Shown here one piece after another: positions 42,495 to 51,507 of a stretch of 51,538 bases of DNA. A model generated the notes under the pieces. It was not told the DNA's origin, did no database searches, and saw nothing but the letters and a program-made list of their open reading frames with translations. A program made the position numbers and the translations under genes. The stretch comes from an uncultured Pseudohongiella sp. (GTDB lineage: Bacteria; Pseudomonadota; Gammaproteobacteria; Pseudomonadales; Pseudohongiellaceae): positions 1 through 51,538 of the forward strand of contig CACJAW010000012.1 in the NCBI GenBank assembly GCA_902591495.1, written 5' to 3'. Position 1 is the stretch's first letter, and each line of letters opens with the position of its first letter.

Positions 42495-43172
42495 TTACTC
42501 TGGCAGCGGCACCGGCTGATTGAGGGGAACAGCATAGCCTCTCTGCACGGCAGGCCTTGAAGCGATTCGCATGTACCAAGCTTTTAAGCTCGGGTAGTCA
42601 TTAAGGTCCATCTGTTGGAATTCATAGCGTGAAATCCAAGGCCACGTTGCAATATCAACGATTGAATAATCTTCACAAATAAACTCTCTCTCTTTCAACC
42701 GTTTATTAAGAACTTTATAAAGTCGGATATTCTCGTTCTTATATCTTTCTTCAGCATAAGGAGATTTCCCTGGATGAAACTTGACGAAATGGTGAGTTTG
42801 ACCCAGCATGGGTCCAACATGGCCCATTTGAAACATCAGCCACTGCATTTCTTCCCAATATTGCCTATCAGTTTGACTCATGAAAAGGCCGGTCTTTTTG
42901 GCCAGATACATTAGAATGGCACCTGACTCCATCATTTTTAATCCTGTTTCATGATCGATTATTGCCGGTATTTTGTTATTTGGACTAAACGAGACAAAGC
43001 CTAAATCGTGCTGTTCTCCTTTAGTAATATCAATGGGTATTACATTGTAGTCTAAACCCAATTCTTCCAGCATTATAGAGACTTTCCGACCATTAGGCGT
43101 AGCCCAGGTATAAAGATCAATAGTCTTATTGCCCCTAGCCTTCATAGAGATGACTTCCGAAGAATTTTCCAC
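42495..43172 (-). CDS. glutathione S-transferase-like protein, YfcG/YghU type
   Basis: A protein of 225 residues with a thioredoxin-like N-terminal domain (IDLYTWATPNGRKVSIMLEELGLDY) and an all-helical C-terminal domain. The TWATPNGRKV motif and NKIPAIIDHETG, followed by ESGAILMYLAKKTG, match the YfcG/YghU group, which act as disulfide-bond oxidoreductases on glutathione rather than classical transferases. The GTG at 43172 overlaps the preceding TAG by one base and has GAGGGA upstream; an ATG at 43145 is an alternative that removes nine residues. Translational coupling to threonine synthase is likely, though the biochemical link is unclear. Confidence 0.87.
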   Translation of the reverse strand: MENSSEVISMKARGNKTIDLYTWATPNGRKVSIMLEELGLDYNVIPIDITKGEQHDLGFVSFSPNNKIPAIIDHETGLKMMESGAILMYLAKKTGLFMSQTDRQYWEEMQWLMFQMGHVGPMLGQTHHFVKFHPGKSPYAEERYKNENIRLYKVLNKRLKEREFICEDYSIVDIATWPWISRYEFQQMDLNDYPSLKAWYMRIASRPAVQRGYAVPLNQPVPLPE

Positions 43173-44404
43173 TATAAACTTCCCTCTATCCAGTCATAGT
43201 TAACAGGCTCTTGCAGATTTATAAAGTTATGGCTCGTCTGCATTGGATACTTTAGCCCGGTCGCACAATTAAAAAGTATAACTTGTTCATTCCTCTTAAT
43301 TCTTCCAGAGGTAAGCTCTTTTTTAAGAGCAGCCAAGGTAGCTGCACCCTCGGGACAGAGAAGAACGCCCTCCTTGAGGGCACACTCCCTATGTGCTGAG
43401 TTAATCTCTCCATCGCTTACGGAAACAGCAAAACCATCGCTTTCACGAACCGCATCCAAAATCAAGAAATCACCGACAGCAGCCGGCACTCTTATTCCCG
43501 CGGCAATGGTCTCAGCATTTTTCCAAGGCTCCGCATGTCTATTCCCTTCATTAAACGCCTTGACTATCGGCGCACAACCTTCAGCTTGAACTGCTACCAT
43601 TCTAGGTCTTTCTGACCCTATCCACCCAATCTGCTCTAATTCATCAAATGCTTTCCACATCCCAATTAGTCCGGTTCCTCCACCAGTTGGATATATAATT
43701 ACATCTGGCATTTCCCAGTTGAGCTGCTCGGCTAGCTCTAACCCCATCGTCTTTTTCCCCTCAATTCTGTAAGGCTCCTTGAGTGTTGAGGTGTCAAACC
43801 AATTCATTTGAACTTTACCCTCGCCAACTACTCGCCCACAGTCATTAATAAAGCCGTTAGCTAAAAACGTTTTTGCGCCTAAAAACGATATTTCATCAAC
43901 ATTTACCTTCGGGGTGTCGTCCGGACAAAACACAAATGTCTCTATCCCTGCTCGAGAACAATACGCTGCTAAAGCAGCTCCAGCGTTCCCATTGGTAGGC
44001 ATAGCCATTCGTTCGACTCCCAACTCCTTAGCCATAGCCACTGCCAACGCGAGCCCGCGAGCCTTGAAGGAACCGGTAGGTAATCTTCCTTCATCTTTAA
44101 TTAAGATTTCACCACTACCCCACTCCTGTTGAAGATTTGTAGCTGGCAATAAGGGCGTCATTATCTCACCCAAGCGAACAATGTTCTCGGACTTCCTAAC
44201 AGGCAAAAATTCCCGATATCTCCAAAACTCTGGTAGGCGCGTATTTAACGATTCTTTGGTAACTGATTCAGATAGTTTTTCGAGATCATACTTCACGAGC
44301 AGGGGCTTACCATCTTCCGATAAGCCATGAAGCTTGTCAGCCTGGTATACCTTACCGGTATAACTACATTCTAAATGAGTAACGAAAGTTGGATATTCTT
44401 TCAT
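43172..44404 (-). CDS. thrC: threonine synthase
   Basis: A fold type II PLP enzyme of 410 residues that converts O-phosphohomoserine to threonine. The N-terminal HLECSYTGKVYQADKLHGL is the start typical of the longer plant/archaeal-like threonine synthases. PLP-lysine is in LPTGSFKARGLALAVAMA near residue 118, followed by MPTNGNAGAALAAYCS. The PLP phosphate loop is YPTGGGTGLIGMWKAF. No homoserine kinase or dehydrogenase is nearby. AAGGAT lies ten bases before the ATG. A related threonine dehydratase-like activity cannot be ruled out, but the N-terminal domain favours ThrC. Confidence 0.82.
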   Translation of the reverse strand: MKEYPTFVTHLECSYTGKVYQADKLHGLSEDGKPLLVKYDLEKLSESVTKESLNTRLPEFWRYREFLPVRKSENIVRLGEIMTPLLPATNLQQEWGSGEILIKDEGRLPTGSFKARGLALAVAMAKELGVERMAMPTNGNAGAALAAYCSRAGIETFVFCPDDTPKVNVDEISFLGAKTFLANGFINDCGRVVGEGKVQMNWFDTSTLKEPYRIEGKKTMGLELAEQLNWEMPDVIIYPTGGGTGLIGMWKAFDELEQIGWIGSERPRMVAVQAEGCAPIVKAFNEGNRHAEPWKNAETIAAGIRVPAAVGDFLILDAVRESDGFAVSVSDGEINSAHRECALKEGVLLCPEGAATLAALKKELTSGRIKRNEQVILFNCATGLKYPMQTSHNFINLQEPVNYDWIEGSL

Positions 44405-44438
44405 GGTTAGTCTAATCCTTAGTTTAATTAGTAAGAAA

Positions 44439-44972
44439 TTACCATCGATACATTTTATCTGTAGTCAGATCACTCCTAAAAGCATGGTAGAGCGCGACAC
44501 CTACATGCCCAGCAATAACTAACAACAAAGCCCAGCACGACCACAGATGAAGATCCGAGAAGAGAATATTTAACGAATCGTTTTCTTCTGCCCAAAGTGG
44601 TAGATCTAGAGACCACCATAGAGTTGTTCCCCAGCCGCTATAGGAAGAAGACAGATAGCCGCTTATACAACAGAACGTAATAAGAAAATAAAGGACGAGG
44701 TGCCCCTTCTCTACAGACCTTTCGGATTTAATGTTTGATTTGAAGGCATTTCTTCTTATCTTTGAAACCCTAACTGCAAGCAAATAAATAGCAATTACAA
44801 AAATAGTAATCCCAATGTTTTTATGCAACTGAAAAGGCAGCTCTCGAAAAGTAAAGTTCTCTGATGGTAAGGGTAATGCGAGCATCCACCAGCTACTCAT
44901 AAAGAGAAAAAAAACATTAATAGCCATTAGCCAGTGGAAAAAAACTTTCAATCTTTCGATTTTATTAGACAC
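44439..44972 (-). CDS. cytochrome b561
   Basis: A protein of 177 residues with four membrane spans of the bacterial b561 (CybB/YodB) family. Candidate heme histidines are in VFFHWLMAINVF, QLHKNIGI, LHLWSCWA and AGHVGVALYHAF. It would carry electrons from quinol to a periplasmic acceptor, or the reverse. The GTG start overlaps the TAG of the upstream gene by one base (TAGTG), so the pair is coupled. It ends 34 bases before the threonine synthase start. Confidence 0.85.
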   Translation of the reverse strand: MSNKIERLKVFFHWLMAINVFFLFMSSWWMLALPLPSENFTFRELPFQLHKNIGITIFVIAIYLLAVRVSKIRRNAFKSNIKSERSVEKGHLVLYFLITFCCISGYLSSSYSGWGTTLWWSLDLPLWAEENDSLNILFSDLHLWSCWALLLVIAGHVGVALYHAFRSDLTTDKMYRW

Positions 44973-45517
44973 TAATTTACTTCTCTTTTTGATTCTGAAT
45001 TATAGCTGACCACGGCCACTAACAGGACAAGATGAATAAAAAACCAAATAAGTGTTGGCCATAAGTAAATCGATCTTAGTAAGGGTCCCGTTGCTGATGT
45101 TGTTGCAAATATCAGCAAATCAATGCCCACGAGTAAAACGAAACTTACATAAAGTGAACGCCGAGCAGATTCTGGGCTGTTTACAAACCGCATACCAAAA
45201 ACCAGCGAAAACAAGGCAGAAACTAAGCCCAAAATATATAAACAAATTGTGATCGGCCTGAACCAAGATGGTGATGATGCGAGCATGATTTGGATATTAC
45301 TAACCATCAATTCACATTCTTTCAAGCTTAGGTCTTCTTCAACCAATTCATCCGGCCTGCAATCTGCAGCCACTGCTGATTCGGCAACAGAACCAGGCAG
45401 AATAACAGCCTGCCTGAGGATTTCGTTGGAATTATTGGCAACAAGAAGAATCCCGAAAAGGACTGAGGTTACGCCAATCCATTTTATGTTTACAGTCTTT
45501 CCCTTTTTGATCGACAT
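44972..45517 (-). CDS. four-span membrane protein of unknown function, coupled to cytochrome b561
   Basis: A protein of 181 residues. One hydrophobic segment at about 12-28 is followed by a periplasmic loop with two cysteines (ADCRPDELVEEDLSLKECEL) that could form a disulfide. Three more spans follow between residues 87 and 170. No family is recognised. Coupling to the cytochrome b561 gene suggests a membrane partner or an assembly factor. No histidine pair typical of heme binding is seen in its spans, so a second cytochrome is unlikely. Confidence 0.72.
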   Translation of the reverse strand: MSIKKGKTVNIKWIGVTSVLFGILLVANNSNEILRQAVILPGSVAESAVAADCRPDELVEEDLSLKECELMVSNIQIMLASSPSWFRPITICLYILGLVSALFSLVFGMRFVNSPESARRSLYVSFVLLVGIDLLIFATTSATGPLLRSIYLWPTLIWFFIHLVLLVAVVSYNSESKREVN

Positions 45518-45647
45518 TAGGCTGTTACTATTACCTTAGTTAAATTTATCAATGCTATTCATTTTTTAGACGTCCATGTTATCGGCTAATCCAAATCAGG
45601 TATACTTAAACGGAATGACGCGACTGAAATACGAAGGAGGAGAGAAA

Positions 45648-47765
45648 ATGCCATCTGATTCAATTGGAGTTCCACTGCTATTTAATCTTTCACTGATTGC
45701 ACTGCTCGCAAGCTGCGGTCCGAGCAACAACATGGAAAACACACCTCCGGATAGGTCAGTAGCAATAACTGAGCCCCTTGGTAACGCGACCTTGAAGACC
45801 CCCGAGCTAGGCAGCTTTGGGATAGATATGTCTTATCAGGACAATGAGACAAAGCCCGGCGATGATTTCTTTCGGTATGCCAATGGTGAATGGTTAGACA
45901 CTTTTGAGTTGCCTGCCTCACGAAGTAGCTATGGCTCTTTTACAGTCTTAAGTGATCGCTCTGACCAACGAGTTAGGGGAATCATTGAGGATTTAAGCCA
46001 AACAGAGCCGCCCCAAGGCTCTATGGAGCAAAAGATAAGCGACTACTATCTTAGTTACATGGACATTGATACCCTCAACGACCGAGGTATCGGACCCTTG
46101 CAAGATGGTCTATCTCGGCTTCGAGAGATTGATAGTAGAGATGAACTTGTCACTGCATTTGGACGCTCGTTTATTGAAAACACAGCGACACCATTTGGTT
46201 TTTATGTGGGTGCAGATCGCAGTAACCCAGACAGGCATCAATTGGTACTTTCAGTTGGGGGAATTTCACTACCAGACCGAGACTACTACTTGCGCGATAC
46301 TGAAGAATTTCAGGATGTCAGGACAGCGTTTGTCGAACATATCACTGAGATTTTTGACTTGGCGTCTATTGAAGATGCAAGTGACAAAGCTCGAAGCATA
46401 CTTAATCTTGAAACAGCAATCGCCGAAAATTTATGGCCTCGCAATCAGCGCCGCAATCGAGATCTAACCTACAATCCTATGACATTTAGCGAGTTTAAAA
46501 CTACTTACTCCGAGTTTGATTGGGATAGTTATTTTAATGCCGCTGGCATTAGTCAGCTTGAAGATTTAAACGTCTCTTATCCAAGCGCCATGTCTCCCAT
46601 CATAGATCTAGTAAATTCAATTCCGATCGATGACTGGGTTAGCTACATGACTTACCGTCTGATCGTGGATAGTGCCAGCACTTTGTCTGAGGACTTAGAC
46701 AATGCCCGGTTTAACTTTTATTCAACCGTTCTAAGAGGGGTGCCGGAGCAAAGAGAGCGTTGGGAAAGGGGTGTTGCCAGAGTCGGGGCACTGAATAGCT
46801 TGGGAGAGGCAGTTGGGCAAGTCTATGTTCAGCGCCATTTCCCTGAATCCGCAAAGAAACAGATGGAACAACTGGTGGAGAATCTCCGCTCAGCCTTGGC
46901 ACAAAGCATTGACGAAATTGAATGGATGAGTACCACTACAAAAGATGAAGCTCAAAAAAAACTTCAGTCTTTCAGACCAAAAATAGCCTATCCGGACGAG
47001 TGGAGAGACTTCTCATCGCTAGAGATCGATCGCAACGACCTCTTTGCAAACGCGCAGAGTATTCGGGAATTCAACTATGCGGATGAGATTCAGCGTCTAG
47101 GTAAACCAACCAACCGGGAAGAGTGGGGAATGACTCCACAGACTGTTAACGCCTATTATAACTCATCTTTTAATGAAATAGTTTTCCCTGCCGGGATCCT
47201 TCAACCTCCTTTTTTTGATCCTAATGCCGATGCAGCAGTAAATTATGGCGGGATCGGAGCGGTTATTGGTCACGAAATGGGTCACGGGTTTGACGATCAA
47301 GGCTCTAAATCGGATTTTGCCGGAATTCAAAGGAATTGGTGGACCGATGCAGATCGCGCTAATTTTGAAGAATTAACCAAAGCGATAGCATCACAGTATG
47401 ATAAATTTCAACCAGTTCCAGGTTACTTTATCGATGGTAACTTCACCCTGGGGGAAAATATCGGCGATATAGGCGGACTCTCTCTTGCATACCGAGCCTA
47501 TAAGATGTCGTTAAATGGAGAGGAGCCTCCCATTATAGACGGGTTAACCGGGGACCAAAGGTTTTTCTTGTCATGGGCTCAAGTTTGGCAACGTAAATAC
47601 CGCGAAGACGCCTTAATACAGAGACTAACGAGCGATCCTCATTCCCCCTCTGAGTTTCGCGTCAATGGAGTTGTAAGGAACTTTGACGAATGGTATGAAG
47701 CATTTGATGTGCAAGCAGGCGATAAACTTTATCTCCCACCTGAAGAGCGCGTGAGGATTTGGTGA
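45648..47765 (+). CDS. M13 family metallopeptidase (neprilysin/PepO-like) lipoprotein
   Basis: A zinc endopeptidase of 705 residues. The signal ends in the lipobox LLASC, so it is anchored in the envelope. The mature protein begins an M13 N-terminal domain (PGDDFFRYANGEWLDTFELP). The zinc site is GAVIGHEMGHGFDDQGSKSD, with ENIGDIGGLSLAYRAY supplying the third ligand and an Asp. NAYYNSSFNEIVFPAGILQPPFF is the substrate-binding strand. The frame extends to 45576, but the ATG at 45648 has AAGGAGGAG five bases upstream and begins the signal peptide, so it is clearly the start. The D-aminoacylase gene follows after four bases. M13 enzymes cut short peptides. Confidence 0.95.
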   Translation: MPSDSIGVPLLFNLSLIALLASCGPSNNMENTPPDRSVAITEPLGNATLKTPELGSFGIDMSYQDNETKPGDDFFRYANGEWLDTFELPASRSSYGSFTVLSDRSDQRVRGIIEDLSQTEPPQGSMEQKISDYYLSYMDIDTLNDRGIGPLQDGLSRLREIDSRDELVTAFGRSFIENTATPFGFYVGADRSNPDRHQLVLSVGGISLPDRDYYLRDTEEFQDVRTAFVEHITEIFDLASIEDASDKARSILNLETAIAENLWPRNQRRNRDLTYNPMTFSEFKTTYSEFDWDSYFNAAGISQLEDLNVSYPSAMSPIIDLVNSIPIDDWVSYMTYRLIVDSASTLSEDLDNARFNFYSTVLRGVPEQRERWERGVARVGALNSLGEAVGQVYVQRHFPESAKKQMEQLVENLRSALAQSIDEIEWMSTTTKDEAQKKLQSFRPKIAYPDEWRDFSSLEIDRNDLFANAQSIREFNYADEIQRLGKPTNREEWGMTPQTVNAYYNSSFNEIVFPAGILQPPFFDPNADAAVNYGGIGAVIGHEMGHGFDDQGSKSDFAGIQRNWWTDADRANFEELTKAIASQYDKFQPVPGYFIDGNFTLGENIGDIGGLSLAYRAYKMSLNGEEPPIIDGLTGDQRFFLSWAQVWQRKYREDALIQRLTSDPHSPSEFRVNGVVRNFDEWYEAFDVQAGDKLYLPPEERVRIW

Positions 47766-47769
47766 ACCC

Positions 47770-49392
47770 TTGAAACAGAATATTAGAAAGCAATTAATCT
47801 GGAACTACTGTGTCTCTTCAGTAACCTTATTAGCTCTTCTTTTACCAAGTTTTGGCAATTCTCAAGATTATGATCTTATTATTCGTGGGGGGAAGGTAGT
47901 AGATGGGTCTGGTAATCCCTGGTATAACGCGGATATCGCCATTAAAAATGACCGTATTGCGGAAATCGGCCAACTCTCGAATCACGAAGCAAAACGTATA
48001 ATCGATGCCCACGGGCTGGTCGTGGCTCCTGGTTTTATAGATCCTCACACACACGCGTTGAGAGGAATATTTGAGGTTCCGAACGCTGAGAGTGCACTCC
48101 TTCAAGGAGTAACGACCCTCACCGAAGGCAACGATGGTTCCTCACCTTACCCTATCGACAGACACTATGCTGACATAGACAATCTGCGTATTAGTCCAAA
48201 CTGGGCAGTTTTTGTTGGTCAAGGGACGATAAGACAAAGAGTTATTGGTTTCGGGCTCAGAAAAGCTACCCCTGACGAAATGGAGCGAATGAAGCAAATG
48301 GTAAGGGACGCCATGGAGCAAGGAGCGCTAGGCATTTCCACTGGTTTGTTTTACGTCCCCGGAAGTTTTACTTCAACCGAAGAAGTAATTGAGCTCTCAA
48401 AAGTCGCAGCAGAGTACAATGGGATATACATCTCGCACATCCGTGAAGAAGCCGCTCAACTAATCGACTCGGTTCAAGAAACAATTCGAATCGGAGAAGA
48501 AGCTGATATTCCCGTGCAGATTACGCATCACAAGGTGATAGGTGTAGAGAACTGGGGTGCGTCCATCGAAAGTTTACGGTTGGTCGACGAGGCTCGCAAG
48601 AGAGGTGTCGACGTCACTATTGATCAGTACCCCTATACCGCTTCTCAAACTAGTATTAATGCTCTGATTCCTCAATGGGCGCAGGCTGGCGGGAGAGAAG
48701 AAATGCTATCCCGAATAAATAGCGCTGAAACTTATTCAACTATAAAAAATGAAGTGGTAGCTAAAATCTTGTATGACCGCGGCGGGGGTGATCCGAAGAA
48801 TGTTTTTATCTCACGTAACAGCTGGGACCCTGATATGGCCGGAAAAAATTTGGCAGAACTTGCCATCGATGCTGGCTTAGAGCCGACTCCCGAGAACGCA
48901 GCGGACGTCGTATTCGATATAATTCGGGGAGGAGGTGCCACAGCTGTTTATCATGCCATAGGTCCAGAGGATGTGGATCGTATCATGCAACATCCTGCCA
49001 CAGCGATAGGCTCCGACGGCCCAGTAGGCGTTTTCGGCGAAGGCGCACCACATCCACGACAATACGGAACATTTGCCCGGGTGCTTGGACTATACGTGCG
49101 CGAAAGAAAGATCTTGAGCTTAGAAGAAGCAATCCGAAAGATGAGTAGCCAATCCGCCCGCAGATTGGGCATTCATGATAGAGGTCTCATCACCAAAGGA
49201 TACTTCGCTGACATCGCTATTTTCGACCCTGATGAAATAATTGATAAAGCGACCTTTGAAAATCCTCACCAATATGCGATTGGCACCAAGTTTGTTTTAG
49301 TTAACGGGGCTGTTGTGGTGGAAAACGGTCAACATACCGGCGCACGTCCGGGCAGAATTCTCCATGGCCCCGGTTACCTTCCTGGACCATGA
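47770..49392 (+). CDS. secreted D-aminoacylase/N-acyl-D-amino-acid deacylase family amidohydrolase
   Basis: A protein of 540 residues with a signal peptide (ends near GNSQ). The mature part starts YDLIIRGGKVVDGSGNPWYNAD, the D-aminoacylase start. Metal ligands are in APGFIDPHTHALRG, HIREEA and QITHHKVIG; AIGSDGPVGVFGEGAPHPRQYGT closes the active site. The family hydrolyses N-acyl-D-amino acids, dihydropyrimidine-like or peptide substrates. The start is TTG at 47770, four bases past the M13 stop; no ATG lies before the signal peptide. Expression with the peptidase suggests a two-step degradation of modified peptides outside the cytoplasm, which is inference. Confidence 0.9.
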   Translation: MKQNIRKQLIWNYCVSSVTLLALLLPSFGNSQDYDLIIRGGKVVDGSGNPWYNADIAIKNDRIAEIGQLSNHEAKRIIDAHGLVVAPGFIDPHTHALRGIFEVPNAESALLQGVTTLTEGNDGSSPYPIDRHYADIDNLRISPNWAVFVGQGTIRQRVIGFGLRKATPDEMERMKQMVRDAMEQGALGISTGLFYVPGSFTSTEEVIELSKVAAEYNGIYISHIREEAAQLIDSVQETIRIGEEADIPVQITHHKVIGVENWGASIESLRLVDEARKRGVDVTIDQYPYTASQTSINALIPQWAQAGGREEMLSRINSAETYSTIKNEVVAKILYDRGGGDPKNVFISRNSWDPDMAGKNLAELAIDAGLEPTPENAADVVFDIIRGGGATAVYHAIGPEDVDRIMQHPATAIGSDGPVGVFGEGAPHPRQYGTFARVLGLYVRERKILSLEEAIRKMSSQSARRLGIHDRGLITKGYFADIAIFDPDEIIDKATFENPHQYAIGTKFVLVNGAVVVENGQHTGARPGRILHGPGYLPGP

Positions 49393-49542
49393 GGCAAGGA
49401 AGATTATTATCGGCCATGACATATATTTGCTATTTATAATATAGTGATGCCTGATCAAGTCGATACTTTAATTGAAATAAAAGGTAAGCACAAAATTCAA
49501 AAATGTTCATCTAGAATAAATTAAGGGTTGGGAGAAATTACA

Positions 49543-50019
49543 ATGAAGAAATTAGTAGCGCTGCTCTCAGCAGTTGCAGTAGTTGGTGTGACGTACAAAT
49601 CAATCGCGCAGGACATGACACCAGAGGAACAGGCAGCGGCTGCTGTAGACCAGCGAAAGTCTTTATTTAAGACTATACGCTATAATTTAGGACCAATAGT
49701 CGGCATGGCGCAGGGAGCGCCCTTTGATGCAGAGGTCGCCGAACGCAACGCAAGACGGATAGCTGTCATGGCGACCATGATACCCGAGATGCTGGCGGTC
49801 GACACCAGCGCCTTTGATAATATAGAAACAACCGCGCTAGACAGTATTTGGAGTAACCAAGGAGATATAGCGGATATGTCTCAGGCGCTTATCGATAATG
49901 CTAATGTGCTGGCTGATGCAGCAGCAACTGGTGACATGGGAGCGACTTTAGGTGCTGTCAGAGGATTGGGTGGCTCTTGCGGAAATTGTCATGACACGTA
50001 TAGGGTCGATACAGACTAA
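49543..50019 (+). CDS. cytochrome c' family protein
   Basis: A protein of 158 residues with a signal peptide (MKKLVALLSAVAVVGVTYKS, cleavage after IAQ). The single heme site CGNCHDTYR lies a few residues from the C-terminus, as in cytochromes c', which are four-helix bundles. MTPEEQAAAAVDQRKSLFKTIRYNLGPIVGM is the usual first helix. The role is in binding or transport of electrons or small gases; not resolved. The frame begins at TTG 49528, but the ATG at 49543 has GGGAG eight bases upstream and starts the signal peptide. Confidence 0.9.
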   Translation: MKKLVALLSAVAVVGVTYKSIAQDMTPEEQAAAAVDQRKSLFKTIRYNLGPIVGMAQGAPFDAEVAERNARRIAVMATMIPEMLAVDTSAFDNIETTALDSIWSNQGDIADMSQALIDNANVLADAAATGDMGATLGAVRGLGGSCGNCHDTYRVDTD

Positions 50020-50034
50020 GAATCGATAGATACA

Positions 50035-50056
50035 GGGCGGCTTTCTGAAGCCGCCC
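50035..50056 (+). terminator. GC-rich hairpin after the cytochrome c' gene
   Basis: GGGCGGCTT and AAGCCGCCC pair around TCTG, 15 bases past the stop. The next bases, TTACCCCC, are not a T-run, so termination by this hairpin alone is doubtful; it may protect the 3' end. Confidence 0.45.
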
Positions 50057-50098
50057 TTACCCCCGAAAAATTAAGATATTTTTTTTACCCTAGTTCGC

Positions 50099-50986
50099 TT
50101 AGCCACCTGCAGAATTATATCGCGTAAAGAAAGCAGCAAGCGCATCCCTATCCTCGTCCGTCAACTTGCTTGTATTGTGTTCAATCACTTCATTCATATC
50201 CCCCCCAACAAATTCACCATCGGGTTTCAGCCCAAGCAAGAGGAAAATATCAAAATTATTTGCAGTCCACTCCTTCAAGGAATCAGCATCTATAGGTTCT
50301 ATAATTTCATCTCCTAACTCTGCTCCAGCAAACTCCCGCGAATAGTCAGGTATACCCAGACCATTGCGAGGAGTATGACACTCTCCACAATGACCCAGAT
50401 TCCTTGCCAAATAGGCGCCTCTATTTAACTGAGCGTCATCGTATATTTCATTGAAAGGTTCCGAGAGGTCGGCCAACTTGTTCCAACCCGCAATCATCCA
50501 GCGGGCAAGCCAGATCGGTGTTCCTGGGTCGGGAATTTGCATAGAGACCGGTTCTTGGGACATTAAATACGCTGCCATAGATAAGACATCCTCATCGCTC
50601 AGTTTGGAGTAAGCACGATAGGGAAAAGACGGATAATAAAACCCACCCGAGGGCTGCCGTCCATGCTTCAGTGCTCTGATAAAATCTTCAGCCTTCCAGG
50701 AGCCAATTCCAGTCGAAGTATCAGGTGTAATGTTGGGGGCATAAAATGTCCCAAATTCAGTTTCAATACCTAGACCTCCAGCTAAAGTCTCACTGGTTAG
50801 TTCAGTTTGACCTCTATGACAGCTTATACATCCACCTGCAGTCACAAGATACTTACCTTTTTCAATTTCTTCGTCTGAACTCGAAACTTCATCAGACACG
50901 TTAATTATAGGGGGGTAAAATAACCATAGGAGTATGATTGCAGAGAAAACCGAGATAACGCTGAGAGTTACGATTTTTTTTGACAT
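50099..50986 (-). CDS. membrane-anchored diheme cytochrome c
   Basis: A protein of 295 residues. A hydrophobic N-terminal anchor (IVTLSVISVFSAIILLWLFY) is followed by two c-type domains with CISCHRG near residue 53 and CGECHTP near residue 199; candidate axial methionines are in AAYLMSQEP and a C-terminal EFVGGDMNE. The pattern resembles the cytochrome c subunits of membrane-bound alcohol/aldehyde dehydrogenases (AdhB group, of which it covers two of three hemes). It would take electrons from a periplasmic dehydrogenase. GGAT lies five bases before the ATG. No partner dehydrogenase is adjacent in the window. Confidence 0.9.
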   Translation of the reverse strand: MSKKIVTLSVISVFSAIILLWLFYPPIINVSDEVSSSDEEIEKGKYLVTAGGCISCHRGQTELTSETLAGGLGIETEFGTFYAPNITPDTSTGIGSWKAEDFIRALKHGRQPSGGFYYPSFPYRAYSKLSDEDVLSMAAYLMSQEPVSMQIPDPGTPIWLARWMIAGWNKLADLSEPFNEIYDDAQLNRGAYLARNLGHCGECHTPRNGLGIPDYSREFAGAELGDEIIEPIDADSLKEWTANNFDIFLLLGLKPDGEFVGGDMNEVIEHNTSKLTDEDRDALAAFFTRYNSAGG

Positions 50987-51137
50987 TTAATATCCAAATT
51001 TTTGAAACTTGCAAGTTAAAGCTTGCCTGCATTCTAAGCATTGGCCTCAACGTTGTCGAATGACTACTTTGTTGGTTAAACTGAGGTTTCAGCAGATGGT
51101 TTATGTATTCACTGGTTAGGAAAATCAAGAGAGTCAA

Positions 51138-51470
51138 ATGAGTAGTTATCAAGCACATACACTAGCAGCATTGTTGCTTTTTTGTTCCCTTGTTAGTGCA
51201 GGGACAGTGGCACAAGAGTCAGAAGAATTCGACGCAGAAGCTAAATACCAGGCAACTTGTTTCGCTTGCCACGGCACAGGACAAGCCCACGCGCCTGTGG
51301 TTGGGGATACCATCGAGTGGGAGATCAGGCTAGAAAAAGGCTTTGACACCTTAGTTCAAAGTACCATCAATGGGCTCAATGGCATGATGCCAGCGCGGGG
51401 GTTATGTTCAGATTGTACAGACGGCGATTTGGAAGCCATCGTCCAATTCATGATAGACGAGAGTCAGTAA
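51138..51470 (+). CDS. cytochrome c5-type protein
   Basis: A protein of 110 residues with a signal peptide (cleavage near TVAQ). The heme site is CFACHGTGQAHAPVVGD near residue 41; GMMPARGLCSDCTDGDLEAIVQFM supplies the methionine ligand and the two cysteines characteristic of cytochrome c5. Soluble periplasmic electron carrier. AGGA and GAGAG lie upstream of the ATG. The c', diheme and c5 cytochromes form a cluster at the end of the window. Confidence 0.92.
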   Translation: MSSYQAHTLAALLLFCSLVSAGTVAQESEEFDAEAKYQATCFACHGTGQAHAPVVGDTIEWEIRLEKGFDTLVQSTINGLNGMMPARGLCSDCTDGDLEAIVQFMIDESQ

Positions 51471-51507
51471 TATTTATCAACTTAAAATGAAACATTGGAG
51501 TTCATCA

